Shown here in pieces: positions 16,441 through 24,667 of a stretch of 64,000 nucleotides of DNA. Location of the stretch: positions 3,348,001-3,412,000 of the forward strand of contig NZ_CP062221.1 of NCBI RefSeq assembly GCF_021590045.1. The letters are read 5' to 3'. Within the stretch, counting starts at the first letter, position 1; each line of letters begins with the position of its first letter. Position numbers and translations under genes: made by a program. Under the pieces are notes generated by a model that saw only the letters and a list, made by a program, of their open reading frames with translations, ran no database searches and was not told the DNA's origin. Origin of the DNA: Cellulomonas palmilytica (GTDB lineage: Bacteria > Actinomycetota > Actinomycetes > Actinomycetales > Cellulomonadaceae).

Positions 16441-17583
16441 TCAGGCCGGCACGACGAGCGGCTTGATGCAGCCGTCGAGCTTGGCGGACATCACGTGGTA
16501 CGCCTCGGCGATGTGCTCCAGCGGGAACCGGTGGGTCACGACGTCCGACGGCGTGAGGTAGCCGTTGCGGACGTGCTCCAGCAGCCGTGGCCACTGCCGC
16601 TTCACCGGCGCCTGGTTGGTGCGGATCGTCAGGCCCTTGTTCATCGCGTCGCCGAACTTCACGGCGGAGAACAGCGGCCCGTACGCGCCCATGACGGACA
16701 CCGTGCCGCCCTTGCGCACCGCGTCGATCGCCCAGTTCAGCGCGACCGGCGAGCCGCCCTGGAGCTTGAGCTTGGCGGCCGTCACGTGCTGGACGAGGTT
16801 GCCGTCCGCCTCGGCCCCCACGGCCTCGACCACACGGTCGGCGCCCAGGCCGTCGGTCGCCTTCTTGAGCGCCACGACGACGTCGTCGTGCTCGGCGAAG
16901 TTCAGCGTCTCCGCGTACGCGAACTCGCGTGCCTTCGCCAGGCGGTGCTCGAGCTGGTCGACGACGAGCACGCGCCCGGCACCCATGAGCCACGCGGACC
17001 GCGCCGCGAACAGCCCGACCGGTCCCGCGCCCAGCACGACGACCGTGTCCCCCTCCGCGATGTCCGCCAGCTGCGCGCCGAAGTACCCGGTCGCGAGCGC
17101 GTCGGTCATGAGCACCGCGTCCTCGTCGGACAGCCAGTCCGGGATCCGCGACGGTCCGACGTCCGCGAACGGCACGCGCACGTACTGCGCCTGCCCGCCG
17201 TCGTAGCCGCCCGTGGTGTGCGAGTAGCCGTAGATGCCGCCGACCGCGGTCGCGTTCGGGTTGACGTTGTGGCAGTTGGAGTACAGGCCGCGCGCGCAGA
17301 AGAAGCACGAGCCGCAGAAGATGTTGAACGGCACCATGACCCGGTCGCCGACCTGCAGGTTCTCGACCGACGGACCGACCTGCTCGACCACGCCCACGAA
17401 CTCGTGCCCGAACGTGTGACCCACCCGGGTGTCGGGCATCATCCCGTGGTAGAGGTGCAGGTCGGAGCCGCAGATCGCCGCGCACGCCACGCGCACCACG
17501 GCGTCGTTGGGGTGCTCCACGCGGGGCTCGTCCTTCTCCTCGACGCGGACCTTGTACGGGCCGCGGTAGACCATGGCGCGCAT
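16441..17583 (-). CDS. zinc-dependent alcohol/formaldehyde dehydrogenase
   Basis: A 380-residue medium-chain dehydrogenase resembling glutathione-independent formaldehyde dehydrogenase. Catalytic zinc ligands are Cys38 (AICGSDLH) and His60/Glu61 (FGHEFVG). The structural zinc lobe has Cys90, 93, 96 and 104. The Rossmann motif is VLGAGPVGLFAARSAWLMGA with VVDQ at the end of the second strand, which favours NAD. Start MRAMVYRG is the family's usual N-terminus and has AGGAGG upstream. The frame stays open far upstream through the divergent ANTAR operon, but that part is not coding. Aldehyde detoxification is the likely role, matching the stress genes around it. Confidence 0.92.
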   Translation of the reverse strand: MRAMVYRGPYKVRVEEKDEPRVEHPNDAVVRVACAAICGSDLHLYHGMMPDTRVGHTFGHEFVGVVEQVGPSVENLQVGDRVMVPFNIFCGSCFFCARGLYSNCHNVNPNATAVGGIYGYSHTTGGYDGGQAQYVRVPFADVGPSRIPDWLSDEDAVLMTDALATGYFGAQLADIAEGDTVVVLGAGPVGLFAARSAWLMGAGRVLVVDQLEHRLAKAREFAYAETLNFAEHDDVVVALKKATDGLGADRVVEAVGAEADGNLVQHVTAAKLKLQGGSPVALNWAIDAVRKGGTVSVMGAYGPLFSAVKFGDAMNKGLTIRTNQAPVKRQWPRLLEHVRNGYLTPSDVVTHRFPLEHIAEAYHVMSAKLDGCIKPLVVPA

Positions 17584-17788
17584 GGGCGTCCTCCTGGTGA
17601 TGGGGGTCTCCAGGGTGGGCACAGGGTTCCCGGTCCCGCATCCCGGGCGTCCCGACGAGCGCCGCCCGCGCCCCTGCCGACGTCCCCAGAGGCGGGGCAC
17701 CTCAGGGCGTGACAGCCTGGCGCAGAGCTGGTGTGGATGACGGGTCGGACCACGGGTCGCCGCGTGCTGGCGGAACCGAGGGAGCACC

Positions 17789-18484
17789 ATGACGACGTCC
17801 AGCACCACCCGAGGCCCCACCGCCGGGTCACCCGAGAGCGGATCGCGCACCCGGACCCCGGCGGCCCCGACGAGCCCGCGAGGCCGCGCCCGACAGGCGC
17901 GCCGGCTGCCGGGCGGTCGCTTCCGGCTCGAGCTCGCCACCGACCGGTGGTGGTGGAGCGAAGGGCTGTACCGCCTGTTCGGCTTCGAACGCGGCGACGT
18001 GCTGCCGACGACGTCGCTCGTGCTCGCGCACACCGCGGCGGAGCGCCGCGGCGACTGGACCGGGACGTTCGCGAGCTGGCGCGCGGGCGACGAGCCGGTG
18101 CTGACGAGCGCGCTGCTGCGGGACGCGAGCGGCCGGTCGTTCGACGCGGTCGTCGCGGGCGCCGTGGACGCGGACCCGCTCGCGCCCACCGTCGACGGGT
18201 ACATCGTCGACGACTCGGAGCACGTGCAGGCCGTCGCGCGCGAGGTCGCCGACGAGCAGATCGCCGCCTCCGCGCGGTCCCGCGCGACGATCGAGCAGGC
18301 CAAGGGCATCCTCATGGCACTGCTCGGCGGGAACGCGGACACGGCGTTCGAGCGGCTGAGCACGGTCTCGCAGCACCACAACGTCCGGCTGCGGGCGATC
18401 GCGGAGCTGCTCGTCGCCGAGACGTCCCGGTCCACCCCGCAGCGCACGCGCTCGCTGCTGCTCGAGCTCGTGGGGCAGCCATGA
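17789..18484 (+). CDS. PAS-like/ANTAR-domain RNA-binding regulator
   Basis: A 231-residue regulator. The N-terminal 40 residues are disordered and basic. A PAS-like fold follows, with the FRLELATDRWWWSEGLYRLFGFERGD segment and a strand pair ending near residue 150. The C-terminal ANTAR module (about 165-220) contains SRATIEQAKGILMALLGGNADTAFERL, matching the family pattern AxxxIxxAKGxLM. ANTAR proteins bind paired hexaloops in nascent RNA and prevent termination. The stop overlaps the start of the next gene (ATGA), so it leads a three-gene operon with the diiron-type and CDGSH proteins and probably senses the condition they answer to. GAGGGAG precedes the ATG. Confidence 0.88.
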   Translation: MTTSSTTRGPTAGSPESGSRTRTPAAPTSPRGRARQARRLPGGRFRLELATDRWWWSEGLYRLFGFERGDVLPTTSLVLAHTAAERRGDWTGTFASWRAGDEPVLTSALLRDASGRSFDAVVAGAVDADPLAPTVDGYIVDDSEHVQAVAREVADEQIAASARSRATIEQAKGILMALLGGNADTAFERLSTVSQHHNVRLRAIAELLVAETSRSTPQRTRSLLLELVGQP

Positions 18485-19548
18485 CGACGACGGCCCCGCC
18501 GCTGGGCACCCCGCGCGGCGCGATGCGCGCGCCCGGTCCGCGCGGCCCGCTGGGCGCGCGCGTCCTCCGAATCCTCGCGACCGCGCCGGACCGCGTGGGC
18601 GACGACGACCGCGCCGCGCTGACGGTCGCCGCGCGCGACGCGCTCGCGTCGAGCGACGACCTGCTGCGCGACGAGGACCTGCAGCTCACGCTGTTCGTCC
18701 TGTACGAGCTGCACTACCGCGGCGTCGACGGGGTCGACGACCGCTGGGAGTGGGACCCCGACCTGCTGCGCGCCCGCGCGGTCCTCGAGGACGCGTTCGA
18801 GCGTGTGCTGCGCGACCGCGTCGAGGTGCCGGCGAGCGTGCCCGCCGACCGACGCGCGGTCGCGGACGCGCTGTTCGCGATGACGGCCCCCGGCCCGGGG
18901 CCGAGCCTCGCGCGGTTCGTCGGGCGCCGCGCGACGCGCGAGCAGCTCGACGAGTTCCTGGTGCACCGCTCGGTGTACCAGCTCAAGGAGGCCGACCCGC
19001 ACACGTGGGCGATCCCCCGCCTCGAGGGCGTCGCGAAGGCGGCCCTGGTCGAGATCCAGGCCGACGAGTACGGCGGCGGCGCACCCGAGCGCATGCACTG
19101 CGAGCTGTTCGCGCTCGCGATGCGCGGGGCCGGGCTCGACCCGTCGTTCGGCGCGTACGTCGACCGGGTGCCCGCCGTCACGCTCGCGTCGGTGAACGCG
19201 ATGTCGCTGCTCGGGCTGCACCGGCGCCTGCGCGGCGCGGTCACCGGCCACCTCGCGGCGTTCGAGATGACGAGCTCGTTGCCCAACCGTCTGTACGGCG
19301 ACGGGTTCCGGCGCCACGGTCTCGGCCCGGGCACGACGTGGTACTTCGACGAGCACGTGGAGGCGGACGCGGTGCACGAGCAGATCGCGGGGCGGGAGCT
19401 CGCGGGCGGGCTCGCGGAGCAGGAGCCCACGCTCGTACCCGAGATCCTGTTCGGTGCGGCGGTCTGCCTGTACCTCGACGACCTCGTCGGCGCCCACGTC
19501 CTCGCGGCGTGGGAGGCCGGTCGGCCCTCGCTGCGGGAGGTGGCATGA
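18481..19548 (+). CDS. haem-oxygenase-like diiron (iron-containing redox) protein
   Basis: A 355-residue, largely helical protein of the iron-containing redox enzyme family, which has the haem-oxygenase/TenA fold and includes non-haem diiron oxidases. Candidate metal ligands are Glu170 (YQLKEADPHTW), Glu191 and Asp195/Glu196 (VEIQADEYGGG), His206 (MHCELF), Glu262, and the EHVEADAVHE cluster with His292, Asp296 and His299. The first 30 residues are disordered. It overlaps the ANTAR gene by four bases and the CDGSH gene by four bases. The CDGSH protein is a plausible electron or iron-sulfur partner. The substrate is unknown; oxygen-dependent cleavage or oxidation is the expected chemistry. Confidence 0.8.
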   Translation: MTTTAPPLGTPRGAMRAPGPRGPLGARVLRILATAPDRVGDDDRAALTVAARDALASSDDLLRDEDLQLTLFVLYELHYRGVDGVDDRWEWDPDLLRARAVLEDAFERVLRDRVEVPASVPADRRAVADALFAMTAPGPGPSLARFVGRRATREQLDEFLVHRSVYQLKEADPHTWAIPRLEGVAKAALVEIQADEYGGGAPERMHCELFALAMRGAGLDPSFGAYVDRVPAVTLASVNAMSLLGLHRRLRGAVTGHLAAFEMTSSLPNRLYGDGFRRHGLGPGTTWYFDEHVEADAVHEQIAGRELAGGLAEQEPTLVPEILFGAAVCLYLDDLVGAHVLAAWEAGRPSLREVA

Positions 19549-19787
19549 CGACGCCGCCCGTGCCCACGTCCGACGGCGGCGAGAACCGCCCCGACGGGTT
19601 CGCTCCCCCGCGGATCGTCGCGTGCCCCGACGGCCCGATCCTCGTGCGCGGCGACGTCGAGATCGTCGACGACCAGGGCGTGCCGTTGCCCCGCCGACGG
19701 CGCACCGTCGCGCTGTGCCGCTGCGGGAGCTCGGCCATCGCGCCCTACTGCGACGGCACGCACAAGGCGATCGGCTTCACCGGCTGA
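19545..19787 (+). CDS. CDGSH-type iron-sulfur protein
   Basis: An 80-residue protein whose C-terminal half is a CDGSH domain. Ligands for a [2Fe-2S] cluster are Cys58, Cys60, Cys69 and His73 in CRCGSSAIAPYCDGTHK, with Thr replacing the Ser of the name motif. Such 3Cys-1His clusters are redox-active and labile. The ATG overlaps the stop of the diiron-type gene by four bases, so the two products are made together; it may pass electrons to that enzyme. It is the last gene of the operon and is followed by a hairpin. Confidence 0.92.
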   Translation: MTTPPVPTSDGGENRPDGFAPPRIVACPDGPILVRGDVEIVDDQGVPLPRRRRTVALCRCGSSAIAPYCDGTHKAIGFTG

Positions 19788-19800
19788 CCCGGCGCCCGGC

Positions 19801-19828
19801 ACGTCGTCGTCGGCGAGCACGACGACGT
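19801..19828. terminator. hairpin between convergent CDGSH and catalase genes
   Basis: ACGTCGTCGT pairs perfectly with ACGACGACGT around an eight-base loop in the 103-base gap between two convergent genes. It could stop transcription from both sides. Confidence 0.5.
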
Positions 19829-19890
19829 CGCTCGACGCGCGGCGCACGCCCACCGCAGCGGCAGCACGTCGTGCGGCCGCGGGGCGGTCG

Positions 19891-20772
19891 TCACTCGCGG
19901 TGCAGCTTGTCCTGCGCGGCGCCGGCGATCTTCTCGACGGTGTTCGGCAGGTCGGTCGTGCCGTAGAACCGCGCGTCGGGGCGCGTGGGCGGCGGCATCG
20001 GGACGCCCTGCGGCGGCTCGGCGACGTACGTGAACTCGCCCTTGCCGTCGGGCGTCGGGCCCGACGCCCAGCTGCCCTCGGCGGCCGCGGCACCGTCGGA
20101 GAAGTTGATGTACTGGTAGGACACGTCGCGGTCCTCCTTGCCGAGGGGGAAGTTGCTCGGCACCGGCAGGTCCTCCTGCCCCTCCGCGCGCAGCTCGGCG
20201 GCGGCCGCGAGCCACTGGTTCTGGTGCATCGTGTCGCGCGCGAGCAGGAACCCCAGCAGGTCCCGCACGCCGGCGTCGTCGGTCATGTGGTAGAGCCGGG
20301 CGACCTGGACGCGTCCCTGCATCTCCGCGTTCGCGTTGGCCGTGAAGTCGGCCAGCAGGTTGCCGCTCGCCGTGATGTAGCTGCCCTGCCACGGGTTGCC
20401 CATCGAGTCGACCGGGCGCGCGCCGGCGCCCGCGACGATCGCCTGCTGCAGGTCCGTGCCGCCGATCACCGCGGCGACCGTCGGGTCGTCCTGCATCGCC
20501 CCCTCCGTGACGCCGACCGGCGCCTTCTCGAGCAGCTGAGCGATCATCGTCGCGAGCATCTCGACGTGCCCGAACTCCTCCGTGCCGATGCCGTAGAGCA
20601 GGTCCCGGTACTTGCCGGGGACGTGGATGTTCCACGACTGGAACGCGTACTGCATCGCGACCGTGATCTCGCCGTACTGGCCGCCCAGGACCTCCTGGAG
20701 CTTGCGCGCGTAGACGGCGTCGGGAGCGTCGGGCTTGGCCTGGTGCTGCAGCGTCTGGCGGTGCAGGAACAT
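19891..20772 (-). CDS. manganese catalase
   Basis: A 293-residue non-haem dimanganese catalase, converting hydrogen peroxide to water and oxygen in the cytoplasm. The ligand set is visible: Glu in GQYGEITVAMQY, Glu and His in EEFGHVEM, Glu in NAEMQGRV and His in RDTMHQNQW. The conserved start MFLHRQTLQ and the C-terminal strap with YQYINFSDG and YGTTDLPNTVEKI are also typical. GGAGGT precedes the ATG at good spacing. It is convergent with the ANTAR/diiron/CDGSH operon and the neighbourhood is rich in redox-stress functions. Confidence 0.95.
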   Translation of the reverse strand: MFLHRQTLQHQAKPDAPDAVYARKLQEVLGGQYGEITVAMQYAFQSWNIHVPGKYRDLLYGIGTEEFGHVEMLATMIAQLLEKAPVGVTEGAMQDDPTVAAVIGGTDLQQAIVAGAGARPVDSMGNPWQGSYITASGNLLADFTANANAEMQGRVQVARLYHMTDDAGVRDLLGFLLARDTMHQNQWLAAAAELRAEGQEDLPVPSNFPLGKEDRDVSYQYINFSDGAAAAEGSWASGPTPDGKGEFTYVAEPPQGVPMPPPTRPDARFYGTTDLPNTVEKIAGAAQDKLHRE

Positions 20773-21045
20773 GGGTGACCTCCGGGCCGCCCGGGGCGGC
20801 GGACATGGCCTGGAGGAGCGCGGGTACGCAGAGCTCCGGGGCACCAGGCCGGGAGCCGACGGTCTGCTTCCGCCGGAAGTGCCGCGCATCGCACGGCGAC
20901 CCTGTCGAGGCTAACCACCCCCCGGGGACCCGCAACCGGTGCGCCGGGGCGTGGCCGGGCCCTGCGCGCCCCGCGCAACGGACGCCCAGGTCAGCGACCC
21001 GACCCTCGCCGTGCGAGACCGGCGAGGTGGCCTGACACTCGGACG

Positions 21046-22419
21046 ATGACCTCGGCACCCACCTCCGAGCGGGCGACCGACGAGCGCCCCACCCGCCTGC
21101 GGCGCGCCGTGACCGGGCCGCTGCTGTTCCTGTTCATCCTCGGCGACGTGCTCGGCGCCGGCGTGTACGCGCTCGTCGGCGAGCTGTCCGCCGAGGCGGG
21201 CGGGATGCTGTGGCTCCCGCTGCTCGTCGCACTGCTGATGGCGATGCTCACCGCGGCGTCGTACGCCGAGCTCGTCACCAAGTACCCGCAGGCCGGCGGG
21301 TCCGCGGTCTACGCGCAGCGTGCGTTCGGGCGGCCGCTGCTGTCGTTCCTCGTGGGCTTCAGCATGCTCGCCGCGGGCGTCACGTCGGCCGCCGGGCTGT
21401 CCCTCGCGTTCGGCGGCGACTACCTGGGCACGTTCCTCGACGTGCCCGCGGTGCCGACCGCGATCGTGTTCCTCGCGCTCGTCGCGGCGCTCAACGCGCG
21501 CGGCATCAAGGAGTCCCTGCGCGCCAACGTCGCGATGACCGCGATCGAGGTCACCGGGCTCGTGCTCGTCGTGGTGCTGGGTGCCGTCGTGCTCGGCCGC
21601 GGGGACGGCGACGTCTCGCGCCTGACGCAGCTGCCCGAGGAGACGGGTGTCGCGGCCGCGACGCTGGGCGGCGCGCTCATCGCGTTCTACTCGTTCGTCG
21701 GCTTCGAGACCTCGGCGAACATCGCCGAGGAGGTGCGCGGCGTGCGGCGCGTCTACCCGCGCGCGCTGTTCGGGGCGCTCGCGACCGCGGGCGTCGTGTA
21801 CTTGCTCGTGGGGCTCGTCGCGCCCGCCGTGGTGCCGCTGCAGGAGCTGCGGGAGTCGAGCGGTCCCCTGCTCGAGGTGGTCGAGGTGGCCGGCGGCGTG
21901 CCGCTCGAGGTGTTCTCCGCGATCGCGCTCGTCGCGGTCGCCAACGGCGCGCTGCTCACCATGATCATGTCGAGCCGGCTCGCGTACGGCATGGCCGACG
22001 AGGGCCTGCTGCCGTCGGTGTTCTCGCGCGTCCTGCCCGGGCGGCGCACGCCGGTCGTCGCGATCGTCGCGACGACCGCGGTCGCAATGGTGCTCACCGC
22101 GACCGGCTCGCTCGTCGACCTCGCGTCGACCGTGGTGCTGCTGCTCCTGCTCGTGTTCCTGTCCACGAACGTCGCCGTGCTCGTGCTGCGCCGCGACCGC
22201 GTGGACCACGACCACTTCCGTGCGTGGACCGCCCTGCCGGTGCTCGCCGCGGCGACGTGCGTCGGCCTGCTCACGCAGCAACAGGCGCGGCACTGGCTGC
22301 TCGCGGGCGTGCTGCTCGCGCTCGGCGTCGTGCTGTACGCCGTGGCGCGGTGGTCCGGACGTCGCGGCGCACCTGCGGAGGACCCCGAGCCGTCGCGCGC
22401 GAGCACGGCGCAGGACTGA
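21046..22419 (+). CDS. APC-family amino-acid permease
   Basis: A 457-residue permease of the amino acid-polyamine-organocation superfamily with about 12 hydrophobic helices. The first helix has the substrate-site pattern LGDVLGAGVYALVGELSAEAGG, and helix 3 region KYPQAGGSAVYAQRAFG is the family's conserved loop. The helix with FYSFVGFETSANIAEEVRGVRR is the helix 6 signature. It probably imports an amino acid or amine by cation symport. GACACT at 21034-21039 sits six bases before the ATG, so the message is probably leaderless. The C-terminal tail is short and disordered. Confidence 0.92.
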   Translation: MTSAPTSERATDERPTRLRRAVTGPLLFLFILGDVLGAGVYALVGELSAEAGGMLWLPLLVALLMAMLTAASYAELVTKYPQAGGSAVYAQRAFGRPLLSFLVGFSMLAAGVTSAAGLSLAFGGDYLGTFLDVPAVPTAIVFLALVAALNARGIKESLRANVAMTAIEVTGLVLVVVLGAVVLGRGDGDVSRLTQLPEETGVAAATLGGALIAFYSFVGFETSANIAEEVRGVRRVYPRALFGALATAGVVYLLVGLVAPAVVPLQELRESSGPLLEVVEVAGGVPLEVFSAIALVAVANGALLTMIMSSRLAYGMADEGLLPSVFSRVLPGRRTPVVAIVATTAVAMVLTATGSLVDLASTVVLLLLLVFLSTNVAVLVLRRDRVDHDHFRAWTALPVLAAATCVGLLTQQQARHWLLAGVLLALGVVLYAVARWSGRRGAPAEDPEPSRASTAQD

Positions 22420-22524
22420 GGCGCGGCGCGCGGACGCCCCGACGTGTGGACGCGGCCACCCGTCGGGGCGTCCCTGCTGGCAGGATGCGCCTCACCCCGG
22501 TAGGCACGACGACGAAGGCGGCAC

Positions 22525-23592
22525 ATGGCAGGCGGACTGGCAGCACTGCTCGACGACATCGCGGCGCTCGCGAAGCTCGCGGCCGCGTCGGTCGACGACG
22601 TCGGCGCGGCGGCCGGGCGCGCGAGCGCGAAGGCCGCGGGCGTCGTCATCGACGACACCGCGGTCACCCCGCGCTACGTCACGGGCGTCTCCCCGAAGCG
22701 CGAGCTGCCGATCATCTGGCGCATCGCCCGCGGGTCGCTGCGCAACAAGCTGCTCTTCATCCTTCCCGCGGCGCTGCTGCTCAGCGAGTTCCTGCCGTGG
22801 CTGCTCACCCCGATCCTCATGGTCGGCGGCACGTACCTCGCGTTCGAGGGCGCCGAGAAGCTGTGGGAGGCGGTGACCGGGCACGGCGGCGCGGAGGTGC
22901 CCGTCGCCGCGGAGGAGGACAGCGCCACGGCCGAGAAGCGGCTGATCGGCGCCGCGATCCGCACCGACTTCATCCTGTCGGCCGAGATCATGGTCATCTC
23001 GCTCAACGAGGTGGCCGACGAGGGGCTGGCCTCGCGGGCAGCCATCCTCGTGGTCGTCGCGATCCTCATGACCGTGCTCGTGTACGGCGTGGTCGCCGTC
23101 ATCGTGAAGATGGACGACGTGGGCCTGCGGCTCGCGCAGACCCGGTTCGGCGCGACCGCCGCGCTCGGGCGCGGGCTCGTCGCCGCGATGCCCAAGGTCC
23201 TGTCCGTGCTGTCCGTCGTCGGCGTCGTCGCGATGCTGTGGGTCGGCGGGCACATCCTGCTGTCGGGCGTCGACGAGCTCGGCTGGCACTGGCCGCACGA
23301 CGTGGTGCACCACCTCGAGGAGGCCGCGCACGGCGTGCCAGGGGTCGGCGGGGTCCTGGCATGGCTGGCCGGGACGCTCGCCGCGGCACTGGTCGGGGTG
23401 ATCGTCGGCGCGGTCGTCGTCGGCGTGGTCCACCTGGTCCACCACGTCCGGGGCGGTCACGACGAGACGGGTCACGGCGGGACGGGTCACGGCGAGACGG
23501 GTCACGACGAGACCGCGCACGCGAAGGACGCGCACGAGAAGATCGCGCACGACGAGGGCGCGGTCGACGGTGACGCAGGGACGCCCGCCTGA
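22525..23592 (+). CDS. DUF808 (YedI-like) membrane protein
   Basis: A 355-residue membrane protein of the DUF808 family. The N-terminus MAGGLAALLDDIAALAKLAAASVDDVGAAAGRASAKAAGVVIDDTAVTP is the family signature, followed by about seven helices and loops with WLLTPILMVGGTYLAFEGAEK. The last 50 residues are a histidine- and aspartate-rich repeat tail (GHDETGHGGTGHGET) that could bind a metal. The function of the family is unknown. GAAGG precedes the ATG. The stop lies three bases from the stop of the convergent DUF72 gene. Confidence 0.88.
   Translation: MAGGLAALLDDIAALAKLAAASVDDVGAAAGRASAKAAGVVIDDTAVTPRYVTGVSPKRELPIIWRIARGSLRNKLLFILPAALLLSEFLPWLLTPILMVGGTYLAFEGAEKLWEAVTGHGGAEVPVAAEEDSATAEKRLIGAAIRTDFILSAEIMVISLNEVADEGLASRAAILVVVAILMTVLVYGVVAVIVKMDDVGLRLAQTRFGATAALGRGLVAAMPKVLSVLSVVGVVAMLWVGGHILLSGVDELGWHWPHDVVHHLEEAAHGVPGVGGVLAWLAGTLAAALVGVIVGAVVVGVVHLVHHVRGGHDETGHGGTGHGETGHDETAHAKDAHEKIAHDEGAVDGDAGTPA
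23455..23520 (+). repeat. 15-bp tandem repeat encoding His-rich tail
   Basis: Four near-perfect copies of a 15-base unit of the form GGTCACGRCGRGACG, starting at 23455, 23470, 23485 and 23500, plus a degenerate fifth. In frame it encodes GH-D/G-E/G-T repeats at the C-terminus of the DUF808 protein, so copy-number change would keep the frame. Confidence 0.85.
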
Positions 23593-23595
23593 CGC

Positions 23596-24321
23596 TCAGC
23601 GCAGCAGGTCCCGGAGCGTGCGCGCGTTGCGCACCGCGTTCCCGGCGCCGTCGTTGTTGAAGTACGCGAGCACGTCGTGCCCCGCCCGCTGCCACTCGCG
23701 CACCCGCTCGGCCCACCACGCGAGGTCCTCGTCGGAGTACGAGCCCGCGTACAGGTGGTGGTGGTCCGGGCCGTGCAGCCGCACGTAGACCAGCGGCGCG
23801 GTCGCGCGCAGCACGCACGGCAGCCCCGCGCCGCTGAGCACCACGTAGGCCGCGCGGTGGCGCGCCAGCAGGTCGAACACGTCGTCGACCTGCCAGCTCG
23901 CGTGCCGCAGCTCGACCGTGACCTCGACCCAGGGCGGGACCCGCGCGAGGAACCAGTCCAGCCGCGCGTCGTCGCGCTCCTGGTCGGGCGGCAGCTGCAC
24001 GAGCAGCGCGCCGCGCCGGCCGCGCAGCTCGTGCAGGCCGCGCGTCACCCGGGCCAGCCACGTCTCCGGCCCGTACAGGCGCCGCCCGTGCGTGAGGCCG
24101 CGCGGCGCCTTGACCGTCATGCGGAACCCCTCGGGCAGCCGGCGCCGCCAGGAGGCGAACGTCGCGTCGCGCGGCCAGCGGTAGAAGGACGCGTTGAGCT
24201 CGACCGTGCCGAACTCCGCGACGTACCGGGGCAGGCGGTCCTGCGGGTGCAGGCCCTGTGGGTACAGCACGTCCGCCCAGTGGTCGTACGACCAGCCGGA
24301 CGTGCCGACGAGGACGCTCAC
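23596..24321 (-). CDS. DUF72 family protein (YecE-like TIM barrel)
   Basis: A 241-residue protein of the DUF72 family, which adopts a TIM-barrel fold. Signatures include LVGTSGWSYDHWADVLYP at the N-terminus, ELNASFYRWP, the FRMTVKAPRGLTH strand, LLVQLPP and the late VYVRLHGPDHHHLYAGSYSDEDL with AYFNNDGAGNAVRNARTL at the end. Length is normal. The biochemical role is unsettled; a nuclease-like or sugar-phosphate role has been proposed on fold grounds. A second in-frame GTG three codons upstream is an alternative start. Confidence 0.9.
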   Translation of the reverse strand: MSVLVGTSGWSYDHWADVLYPQGLHPQDRLPRYVAEFGTVELNASFYRWPRDATFASWRRRLPEGFRMTVKAPRGLTHGRRLYGPETWLARVTRGLHELRGRRGALLVQLPPDQERDDARLDWFLARVPPWVEVTVELRHASWQVDDVFDLLARHRAAYVVLSGAGLPCVLRATAPLVYVRLHGPDHHHLYAGSYSDEDLAWWAERVREWQRAGHDVLAYFNNDGAGNAVRNARTLRDLLR

Positions 24322-24413
24322 GCCGTGCACCCCACCGCACGCGCGCGGCGCTCGAGATGCCGGACGGCGCGGCCTCCCGCACGATCGAGGGGACCACACC
24401 GGAGGAGGACCAG

Positions 24414-24542
24414 ATGTCGGAGCCGCAGGAGCGCGAGCACCCCGTCGAGCCCGCGGAGGGCGCACCGGAGCCGGGCGAGGACGCGCGCGAACCGGACGAG
24501 CGCGAGCACCCGCAGGAGCCCGCCGAGGGGCGCGAGCAGTAG
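24414..24542 (+). CDS. 42-residue acidic repeat protein
   Basis: A small protein preceded by the very strong ribosome-binding site GGAGGAGG five bases from the ATG. It is nearly all Glu, Pro, Arg, Ala and Gly, with an internal duplication: EREHPVEPAEG and EREHPQEPAEG, about 27 residues apart. There is no signal peptide or membrane segment and it must be disordered and acidic. No family is recognised. The strong translation signal and internal repeat argue that it is a real gene. Confidence 0.55.
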   Translation: MSEPQEREHPVEPAEGAPEPGEDAREPDEREHPQEPAEGREQ

Positions 24543-24667
24543 CAGCACGGTGACGATCGTCGCCCGGCGGGGCGCGCCCCGCCAGCGGCGACGACCGCCA
24601 CCGCGCCCGCGGGCGTCGGCGGTCCGCTCCCCGTGCGCGGCGCGGGTCGGGGTGCGAACGTGGACCG

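Noticed and set aside
17584-19497. Upstream extension of the alcohol dehydrogenase frame on the minus strand
   Set aside because: The family N-terminus and a strong ribosome-binding site fix the start at 17583; the extension is antisense to the ANTAR/diiron operon.
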